This document shows positions 40,097-48,800 of a stretch of 64,000 bases of DNA, piece by piece. The notes beneath the pieces are model-generated. The model was not told the origin of the DNA, did not search any database, and worked only from the letters and a program-made list of their open reading frames with translations. Positions within the stretch are counted from its first letter, which is position 1. Each line of letters starts with the position of its first letter. The DNA is from Candidatus Cacconaster equi (lineage in GTDB: Bacteria > Bacteroidota > Bacteroidia > Bacteroidales > UBA932). The position numbers and the translations under genes are program-made. The DNA lies in assembly GCA_018065895.1 (NCBI GenBank), contig JAGHSK010000017.1, positions 1 through 64,000 on the forward strand, written 5' to 3'.

Positions 40097-42246
40097 AACA
40101 TACCATCACACTTTTGACATTGCTGCTTTCAGTTGCGCTGAGCGCCCAGAATCCACACGAACTGCTGAAACAGAATCCGGAAAGATATGCAGGCGTATTC
40201 CACAGTTACGAGGTGCCATCTACAATCGTTGACACACCCGCTCCATCAGGCTACAAGCCATTCTACGTAAGCCATTACGGCAGGCACGGAAGCCGATACC
40301 TGACAAGTTATGCCGCAATGGACACTTTGTGCAGAATATTGGGCACGGCAGCGGACAAGGGATTCCTTACGGAAGAGGGTATGCTGCTTTTCCGCGACAT
40401 AAAAGAGCTGCGCGAAGTTCATCAGGGGATGCTGGGTATTCTGACCCAGAAAGGCTCGAAGGAGCATCAAGGTATCGCACACAGGCTCTTTGAGAGGGTT
40501 CCTTCCGTCTTCAGACAGAAAGACCGCAACGAAGTGATGGCAGCATCCAGCACAATCCAACGGTGCATCCAGAGCATGGCAAACTTCAATACGCAGCTCA
40601 AGGCTGACGTTCCGGGTCTCGACATAAAAATGTACACCGGAGACCGGTATATGCAATACATCCTCAAGTCCTCCAAAAAACCTCGCAACTCCAAACTTCA
40701 GAAAGCGATTTTCGATTCTGTGCTTTTGTGTTCCTTCAATCCGAACAGAGCGATGAAGGCATGGTTCAACAAACCGGATGAAGCTGCAAGGTATTTCGGG
40801 CCATACGATCCTGCCCACTTCTGCTTCCATCTCTTCTCGGAAGCCTGCATCACCCAGTGCCTTGATGAGAACCTCCATGACATTTTCTCTTATTTTTCTG
40901 ACAGTGAACTTTTCCAACTGTGGAGATGCGCCAATATGGACCACAACAACAGCATGGGCTTCACCATTGAGAACAACAGCCGGACGGACGAAACCGGACA
41001 GGTCATTCTGAGAGACATCATCGAAAAGGCCGACGCGGCAATTAGAGGCAACAACAGGGCCGCAGACCTTCGTTTCGGGCACGATTCCGGGCTTCTTCCG
41101 CTACTCAACCTCATCAGGATAAAAGGGCTTGAGAAGCCTTTGAACATGACTGAAACTTCCGAGGAAAACGGTGCTTTCATTTTTGAAATGATGCCTATGG
41201 CATCCAATCTTCAACTGATATTCTATCGCAACAGCAAAAACGACATTCTGGTAAAGCTCATCCGGAACGATATGGAAACTGTAATTCCGGAATTGCCGAC
41301 GTACAGAGGACCATATTACAAATGGGAGGAGTTGAGGGAATATTTTGCTTCATTGTGCGGATACAAGAACCTGAGACTTCTTTATTGGAATATACAAAAC
41401 GGAATGTGGGACGGGCAGGATGACAATTACGACAGATTCGTATCCTGGGTTCAGGAACAGAATCCCGACATCTGCGTATGGTGTGAAGCACAGTCGATAT
41501 ACTATAGCGGAACTGCCGACAACATGAAACCTGAGGAGCGGTTCCTTGTTGACGGATGGAATGAACTTGCCTCCCGTTACGGACACAACTACATTTATGT
41601 AGGTGGCCACCGTGACGACTACCCGCAGGTCATCACGTCAAAATATCCTATTGAGAACATTGAACGGATTGTCGGAGCAGAACCTGACAGCGTTGTGACG
41701 CACGGGGCAGGATGGGCGCAAGTTGATGTGAACGGCAAGAAAATCAACGTCGTAACTCTCCATACCTGGCCTCAGAAATGGGGTTACCGGGTGAATGACA
41801 AAGAGGCCAGCAAAGGAAGGAACGAAGGTGACCTGTACAGGAGAATGGAGATAGAATATATCTGCAACCACACGGTTCTTACCCATCCCGATGCGGCTGG
41901 GGAATTCTGGATGATGATGGGTGACCATAATGCCCGTTCACGACTGGATAATGACCTTTACAAGTATGCGGACAATGACACCAGGCTTCTCGTCCACGAC
42001 TTTATTCTCAACAACACCCCTTACATCGATGTGGTCAAAGATTTCAATCCCGGGAAATTCTTCACTTCGATGCACGGACAAAGCCGTATCGATTTTGTAT
42101 ATCTCACACCTGCCCTCAACGACAAGGTTGTAGATGCAAGGATTGTCTATGATTCCTATACGGAGCCGGTAAGAGACCCCAAGCATCTTTCCAACTTCTG
42201 GCACCCTTCAGACCACAGGCCTATAATCGTGGATTTCCAACTATGA
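40093..42246 (+). CDS. Exported histidine acid phosphatase fused to endonuclease/exonuclease/phosphatase (EEP) domain
   Basis: Signal peptide; SHYGRHGSRYLTS and RFGHDSGLLPLL (histidine phosphatase); C-terminal YWNIQNG, VWCEAQ, LHTWPQ, GDHNARS, SRIDFVY, SDHRPIIVDF (EEP). Confidence 0.88.
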   Translation: MKHTITLLTLLLSVALSAQNPHELLKQNPERYAGVFHSYEVPSTIVDTPAPSGYKPFYVSHYGRHGSRYLTSYAAMDTLCRILGTAADKGFLTEEGMLLFRDIKELREVHQGMLGILTQKGSKEHQGIAHRLFERVPSVFRQKDRNEVMAASSTIQRCIQSMANFNTQLKADVPGLDIKMYTGDRYMQYILKSSKKPRNSKLQKAIFDSVLLCSFNPNRAMKAWFNKPDEAARYFGPYDPAHFCFHLFSEACITQCLDENLHDIFSYFSDSELFQLWRCANMDHNNSMGFTIENNSRTDETGQVILRDIIEKADAAIRGNNRAADLRFGHDSGLLPLLNLIRIKGLEKPLNMTETSEENGAFIFEMMPMASNLQLIFYRNSKNDILVKLIRNDMETVIPELPTYRGPYYKWEELREYFASLCGYKNLRLLYWNIQNGMWDGQDDNYDRFVSWVQEQNPDICVWCEAQSIYYSGTADNMKPEERFLVDGWNELASRYGHNYIYVGGHRDDYPQVITSKYPIENIERIVGAEPDSVVTHGAGWAQVDVNGKKINVVTLHTWPQKWGYRVNDKEASKGRNEGDLYRRMEIEYICNHTVLTHPDAAGEFWMMMGDHNARSRLDNDLYKYADNDTRLLVHDFILNNTPYIDVVKDFNPGKFFTSMHGQSRIDFVYLTPALNDKVVDARIVYDSYTEPVRDPKHLSNFWHPSDHRPIIVDFQL

Positions 42247-42263
42247 GATTTTTACTATCTTTG
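42234..42263 (+). promoter_or_regulatory. Putative promoter of tgt (TTTC-N18-TATCTTTG)
   Basis: TATCTTTG at 42256-42263, only 6 nt before ATG 42270. Confidence 0.6.
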
Positions 42264-42269
42264 TAAGTT

Positions 42270-43400
42270 ATGAAATTCACGCTGCTGGGTAAAGACAGAG
42301 ATTCAAATGCCAGGCTTGGCTTGATACAGACAGACCACGGGACGATACATACGCCCATATTCATGCCTGTCGGTACCGTAGGCTCGGTAAAAGGCGTTTA
42401 TCACAAGGATTTGCGTGAAGACATAAAGGCGCAGATCATACTCGGCAACACCTATCATCTTTACCTGCGTCCCGGACTTGACATTCTGCAGAAAGCCGGC
42501 GGGCTTCATAAATTCACCTCATGGGATCGTCCCATTCTGACTGACAGCGGAGGATTTCAAGTATTTTCTCTGGCGCAGAGCCGTAAGATTACGGAGGACG
42601 GGTGCATTTTTCAAAGTCATATTGACGGCTCACGGCATATGTTCACTCCAGAGAACAATGTCGATACGCAACGCATAATCGGCGCGGATATAATTATGGC
42701 CCTGGATGAATGCTGTCCTGGAGACGCCGAATACAAATATGCCGAAAAATCCCTCCGTCTCACCCAGAAATGGCTTGAACGCTGCATAAATCGTTTCGAC
42801 CAGACAGAGCCTCTGTATGGTTATGACCAAACTTTTTTCCCGATTGTACAGGGATGTGTATATCCTGATTTGCGCCGGGCCGCGGCAGAGCATGTCGCTT
42901 CTCTTGACAGAGAAGGATATGCAATAGGAGGATTGGCTGTCGGAGAGCCTGTCGAGAAAATGTATGAGATGATTGAACTCGTACACCCGATTCTCCCTCA
43001 GGACAAGCCGAGATATCTGATGGGAGTCGGAACTCCGTCCAACCTTTTGGAGGCAATCGCAAGAGGAGTGGATATGTTTGACTGCGTGATGCCGACCAGG
43101 AACGGGCGCAATGCAATGCTCTTCACCAGCGAAGGCACGATCCACATCAGGAACCGCAAATGGGCGGACGATTTCAGCCTTCTTGATGAGAATGGCACCT
43201 CATTTGTCGACCACTGCTACACGAAAGCATACCTGAGGCATCTGTTCATTTCCGGAGAGATGCTTGCGGCACAGATCGCCAGCCAGCACAACCTCGCATT
43301 CTACCTTCACCTGATGGAACAGGCACGCGAGCACATTGCAGCAGGAGATTTCAAACAATGGAAAGACGTTATGGTAAAAAAACTGGATGTCAAGTTATAA
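42270..43400 (+). CDS. tgt: tRNA-guanine (queuine) transglycosylase
   Basis: ILTDSGGFQVFSL, MALDECCPGDAEY, GGLAVGEPVEKMYEMIE, FDCVMPTRNGRNAMLFT. Confidence 0.98.
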   Translation: MKFTLLGKDRDSNARLGLIQTDHGTIHTPIFMPVGTVGSVKGVYHKDLREDIKAQIILGNTYHLYLRPGLDILQKAGGLHKFTSWDRPILTDSGGFQVFSLAQSRKITEDGCIFQSHIDGSRHMFTPENNVDTQRIIGADIIMALDECCPGDAEYKYAEKSLRLTQKWLERCINRFDQTEPLYGYDQTFFPIVQGCVYPDLRRAAAEHVASLDREGYAIGGLAVGEPVEKMYEMIELVHPILPQDKPRYLMGVGTPSNLLEAIARGVDMFDCVMPTRNGRNAMLFTSEGTIHIRNRKWADDFSLLDENGTSFVDHCYTKAYLRHLFISGEMLAAQIASQHNLAFYLHLMEQAREHIAAGDFKQWKDVMVKKLDVKL

Positions 43401-43403
43401 GCG

Positions 43404-44498
43404 ATGAAAAACAACAAGATCAAAATACTTGACTGGTACATTATCAAGAAGTACATCGGAACATACTTCTTCACGATTCTCATCGCAGTGGTAATCATCA
43501 TTATCTTTGACATCAGTGAAAAAATCGAGAAGTTCGTGGACCACCAGGCCCCGATTGACGGTATAATCTTCGACTATTACTGCGGTTTCATTCCTTGGAT
43601 CCTCAACAGTTTCTGTCCATTGTTCGTGTTCATCTCAGCCATCTTCTTCACGTCAAAACTCGCCCAGAACAGTGAAATCATCGCAATGCTCTCCGGAGGC
43701 ATCAGCATGAAACGCATTCTGGCGCCTTATATGGCTTCAGCCGCCTTCATCGCGGCTTTCACGATGTTTCTGGGGATGGTTGTGATTCCTCCGGCGAACA
43801 AGGTGCGTCTGGACTTTGAAAACAAATATGTAAGACAGAAGGACGCGGTCAGCAGCCAACGGAACATCCACTATCAGGTTGCTCCAGGAGAATTCGTTTA
43901 TGTCGAACAGTTCAGCACCTGGAGCAATACCTCATACAAGTTCACGATCGAGAAGATAGAGGACAATGAACTCGTTTCGAAGATTTCAGCGGAATCTGCC
44001 GCCTGGGACACTACTTTCAACGGATGGAAACTCAACAACTATTTTGAAAGGGATTTCTACGGAGAAAGCGAAACCGTGGAGATTGCACCTGTAAAGGATA
44101 CGGTCATAAACCTGGTTGCAGATGACTTCTACAGAAGGAAGAACTATGTGGAATCCATCTCTCAGAGGCAGTTGAACAAGTATATCAAACTTCAGAAGAT
44201 GCGTGGGGATTCCGCCATCAAATTGTCTTTGATAGAGAAGCATAACCGCATCGCAATGCCATTCTCGGCATTCATCCTTTCTGTCATAGCCGTTTCGCTG
44301 TCATCCAGGAAGAAGCGCGGAGGATTAGGCATCAATATCGGTATCGGACTAGCCTTAAGCTTCATATACATTCTTTTCATGCGTTTCAGCCAAATGTTCG
44401 TACTGACTGACACTTTGCCGGTAGTTCTTGCCATCTGGCTTCCGAACATAGTATTTGCTCTGATTGCATTCCTGTTATATAAAATTGCTCCAAAATAG
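43404..44498 (+). CDS. LptF/LptG-family LPS export permease
   Basis: YjgP/YjgQ topology and motifs (EIIAMLSGGISMKRILAPYM); C-terminal TM bundle. Confidence 0.9.
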   Translation: MKNNKIKILDWYIIKKYIGTYFFTILIAVVIIIIFDISEKIEKFVDHQAPIDGIIFDYYCGFIPWILNSFCPLFVFISAIFFTSKLAQNSEIIAMLSGGISMKRILAPYMASAAFIAAFTMFLGMVVIPPANKVRLDFENKYVRQKDAVSSQRNIHYQVAPGEFVYVEQFSTWSNTSYKFTIEKIEDNELVSKISAESAAWDTTFNGWKLNNYFERDFYGESETVEIAPVKDTVINLVADDFYRRKNYVESISQRQLNKYIKLQKMRGDSAIKLSLIEKHNRIAMPFSAFILSVIAVSLSSRKKRGGLGINIGIGLALSFIYILFMRFSQMFVLTDTLPVVLAIWLPNIVFALIAFLLYKIAPK

Positions 44499-44512
44499 AA
44501 ACAACTACATAA

Positions 44513-45802
44513 ATGGCGACAACTCAACAAAAGCAGATGAGGCTGCGTCTCATCATCATGAACTTCCTGGAATTCGCTGTCTGGGGAGCTTACCTCACAT
44601 CACAGGGCCGCTATCTGGCCAGTGTCAATCTCGGTCCGCAAATCGGATGGTTCTACTCGATTCAAGGCATCGTTTCCATCTTCATGCCAGCACTCATAGG
44701 CATCGTTGCCGACAAGTGGATCCCGGCACAGAAAGTTCTCAGTCTGTGCCATCTCCTCGCTGGAGCTTTCCTGATTGCAGCCGGCTGCTACGGACAGGCT
44801 GCAGGTGATGCTGTGCAGTTCGGCACAATATTCACGTTGTACTCACTCAGCGTAGCCTTCTTCATGCCTACGCTGGCCCTTGCCTATTCTGTATCATATT
44901 GCGCACTTGACAGCGTGCAGATGGACACAGTGAAGGATTTTCCTCCTATCCGCGTATTCGGCACAATCGGATTCATCTGCTCGATGTGGTTCGTCGACCT
45001 GACGGGATTCCAGAATAGTGCGATGCAGTACATCGCCTCCGGAGCATTCAGCCTCGTTCTCGCAGTTTACGCCTTGACGATGCCGTCTTGCCCAATCAAC
45101 AGGAATGCAGAAAAGAAGTCGCTTGTCGATGCGATGGGCCTTCGTGCCTTCACCCTCTTCAAGGATTCCAAAATGGCTGTTTTCTTCATCTTCTCCATGC
45201 TCCTCGGCATAGCTCTTCAGATAACCAACAGCTTTGCAAATCCTTTCCTTGCTTCATTTGACGGAATTCCTCAATATGCCGGGACTTTTGGAGTCAAGCA
45301 CTCGAATATGCTCATCTCCCTCTCCCAGGTATCTGAGACACTGTGTATCCTTATGATTCCTTTCTGCCTGCGCAAATTCGGAATCAAGAAGGTGATGCTG
45401 ATAGCAATGTTTGCCTGGGTACTCCGCTTCGCATTCTTCGGACTCGGAAACCCTGGTAACGGGGTATGGCTCTTCGTACTCTCAATGATAGTATATGGCG
45501 TGGCTTTCGACTTTTTCAACATTTCAGGATCCCTTTTCGTGGATACTACGACCAACACCTCTATCCGCAACAGCGCCCAGGGTCTGTTCATTATGATGAC
45601 CAATGGTATCGGCCCGGCTATCGGAACACTCGCAGCACAGGCTGTGGTCAACAAATGCACTCTCGGTCTCGAAGGAGAAGCCTTGATTGCAGGGTGGGAT
45701 AAAGCCTGGTTTATTTTCGCAGCATATGCACTGGTGCTCTTCATTCTCTTTGCAATATGCTTCAAATACAGACACGAGCCGACGGCTTCCCAAAACAAAT
45801 AA
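44513..45802 (+). CDS. MFS transporter, nucleoside:H+ symporter (NupG)-like
   Basis: Twelve-TM hydrophobicity, MNFLEFAVWGAYLTSQGRYL N-terminus typical of the NupG family. Confidence 0.85.
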   Translation: MATTQQKQMRLRLIIMNFLEFAVWGAYLTSQGRYLASVNLGPQIGWFYSIQGIVSIFMPALIGIVADKWIPAQKVLSLCHLLAGAFLIAAGCYGQAAGDAVQFGTIFTLYSLSVAFFMPTLALAYSVSYCALDSVQMDTVKDFPPIRVFGTIGFICSMWFVDLTGFQNSAMQYIASGAFSLVLAVYALTMPSCPINRNAEKKSLVDAMGLRAFTLFKDSKMAVFFIFSMLLGIALQITNSFANPFLASFDGIPQYAGTFGVKHSNMLISLSQVSETLCILMIPFCLRKFGIKKVMLIAMFAWVLRFAFFGLGNPGNGVWLFVLSMIVYGVAFDFFNISGSLFVDTTTNTSIRNSAQGLFIMMTNGIGPAIGTLAAQAVVNKCTLGLEGEALIAGWDKAWFIFAAYALVLFILFAICFKYRHEPTASQNK

Positions 45803-45822
45803 CAAATCCGTTCATCATATTC

Positions 45823-45847
45823 AAAAGCCGGCGCCCTGCCGGCTTTT
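45823..45847 (+). terminator. Intrinsic terminator after the MFS gene
   Basis: AAAAGCCGGC-GCCCT-GCCGGCTTTT then TTTT. Confidence 0.85.
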
Positions 45848-45896
45848 GTTGTTTTTGGTATAATTTTCGTAATTTCGACAGGAAAACGTCAGTACA

Positions 45897-48800
45897 ATGA
45901 ATCCGAGCATAAAAACCATATCATTTATCGTTGCCTTGCTGGCTTCTGCAACAATCCTGAACGCTCAGAATGAAACTCAGTTGTGGAAAAAGGTTGAGAA
46001 AGCCGAAAAAGAAGGAAAGCCACAAACAGCGACGATATATCTGAAACAACTGGAAAAGATAGCCTCCGACAGGGGTGATGAACTGGAAAAAATCTACATC
46101 ACTGAGGAGTTGTATGCCTGCATTTCTTCATTCAATTGGAAAGAGGCGAACGTCCTGTATCCCGAATACTCTTCGGCAAAAAAGAAACTCTTCGACAACC
46201 TTGACGCCAACATTGAAAAATACAGTGGGCACAAGCGCGAAATCATACTTCTGTATGAAAGGGCGAAAAGGCACCGCTCCGAAATCCTTCAAAAAGGAGA
46301 AAACGCCAGGGGAGAAGATTGGATTCTTCTGAGGAAAGAATATCTGGGCCTTTTGGCGAAGGCCTCCGGAACAAGATATGCTTCCCTGCTGAAGCAGGAG
46401 ACCGATTGGCTTGATGCAAAAGAGCTGAGCAGCAGTACTCCCGGACAGACCGCTCCCGGAGGAAATGCAATCCTGCAAGTCACGACAAGAAACATTGGTA
46501 AAATAGATGTGTCACTGTACAGGCTTGACGAGGGAATCCTGTTTTCCGGCGGACAGAGTTCCGAGATAGTCAGAAGCCTCAAGAAAAATGCAAGACTCGT
46601 TTCGTCAAGCACCTTCTCCAAATTGAAAAACGAGTTCGCCATCAGCGAGAGAAGTGAGATTCCCATACTCCTGCCGGAAGCTGCCAACTATCTGATCCAT
46701 CTCGCCTCAGAAGGATGCGACGAGTTTGTCCCGGCCAATGCGAGCAACATCGCCGGAGCCATCAGAAAACGGAATGGGGAGTTGGAGATATTCGCCGCAG
46801 ACCTCACCACAGGCAAGCCTTTCGATACGATACAAGCCTCCTTTTTCACAGAAGGCAGGTTCAACGGAGAAGACGGGTTCTCCTTTATAAACGGAACCTC
46901 CTCACGGCAATACTCCCTTGACGGCTTCACACCGGCCGCTATGGAAGAAAGTCTTGAAAAAGACGAAAACCTCCGCGTAAAGCTTGAATTGCCGGAGGAT
47001 CACGGATCCCCGGCAATGAACCTCCCTTATTGGTGGCGGACAGGCGCCGAAGAAAGGAATGCAGATCCTCAGCACAGCCAGTCATTTCTGCTGACGGACC
47101 GCACATTGTACAAGCCTTCCGACTCCATCTTTTTCAAGGTAATCTGCTATTCGGGCAACGGCATTCAAGGCAAAGTGTCGGAAAACCGGCCTGTGGAGGT
47201 CTCATTGAGGCACAGTTCCGATGCCAAGCCTGTGAGCACCATGAATCTGATGACAAATGATTTCGGATCTGCCAGTGGTGCATTCGTCCTTCCGGAAAGT
47301 GCAAAAAACGGCACCTATTTCCTTGAAGTCAAAGGAGAAAGCTCCACTTCTGTAAGAGTTGAAAGTTATAAGAGGCCCTCTTTTACAATCAGTTTCGAAC
47401 AACCGTCAGACATTTTCTGCTTTGGTGACATAATTTCTCAAAAGGGCAGCGTAAGCAATTATGCAGGGTTCCCGGTAGCCGGGGCAAAAATCAAATATTC
47501 CATCACCCGCAGGAGCTATCCGAGAGCAGGGCGATATTTCCATCTTGCCCAGGATTCAATTGCCAGTGGTGAGACAATTTCAGACAATGAAGGGCATTTC
47601 AGTATAAACTTTGCAGCAAAACGACCGGCAGATGCCCCGGAAGACGACTTTCTTTCAGCCTCATATGTGATATCGGTGACAGCTTCGGATCCGCAGGGAG
47701 AGACCCATGGGGGCTCCGTTTCGATTCCCATATCAGATATCCCCATCGATCTGAACATCAGTATTGATGGCAAAGAAATGCACGAAAATACGCTGATCGT
47801 TGATAAAGACAGCGTCAGTGGATACACAATAAACGCAACTGCGCTTAACGGAAAACCTGTTGAACTTTCAGGAACGTATTGTCTGTATTACGGAGAAAGA
47901 CTATACCGCAAGGACACTTTTTCCGGAAACAAGCAGGTTTTCATGCCATTTGCCGATATGCCATCCGGCATATACAAAATAAAGGTACAGGCCCTCTTCC
48001 GCGGGAAAGAGCTGTCCACTGAACAGGAAATTCTTCTGATAAGCACTGCCGACAGAGTCCTTCCTATAAAAACCGATTTCTTCTACTGCCCGGTCAGGAC
48101 AGAAGGTTCGATTGATTTTCTGCTGGGAACATCCGAAGATGATCTTTACCTCAATATGGAGATTCTCGACGGACACAATGTCCTCCACCATGAGGTAATC
48201 CATCTCAAAAACGAGCTCAGGCATATAAGACTGCCTTTCCTCAAGCAGTATGGGACAGCTGTGAATGTTTCGCTACTGGGATTCCGCAACGGCAGGAAAA
48301 TCGAGAAGGAATATATTTTCACAAATCCTCAAGCCACTTCGGCAAGTCTGAATCTTATATATCTGAGAGACAGGACAGCTCCCGGAAATAAGGAAAAACT
48401 GATAATTTCCTCTGTTCCCGAATCTGAAATCGCTCTCTCCATTTTTGATATCACCACCGACCGTTTCAGGCGGAACAGTTTTGCCTTTGTACCTCTTCTG
48501 CCATTCAGCGGAAAATCCACACCACAGACAATCACCACAACCGGTGGTCTTCCATACATTCGGATGACAAAGGCAATGGCCTCAAATGTCAAAGTAGCCG
48601 GGTACAATATGGAAGCCGCAGACGAAGTGGCCGATTTCCGCTCCGATTTCGGGGAGACAATCGGATTCTTCCCTCACCTGCGCACAGGAAAGGACACCAC
48701 GGCTACCGTTGAATACACAACAAACGGGCTGCTCGGTACATTCCGCATTCTCGCCATGTCCCACACGAAAGAACTGCTTGTCGGGAATGCAGAAGCTTCC

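Noticed and set aside
40246-41082. 278-aa - strand ORF antisense to the phosphatase fusion
   Set aside because: No signature; the fusion frame carries all catalytic motifs.
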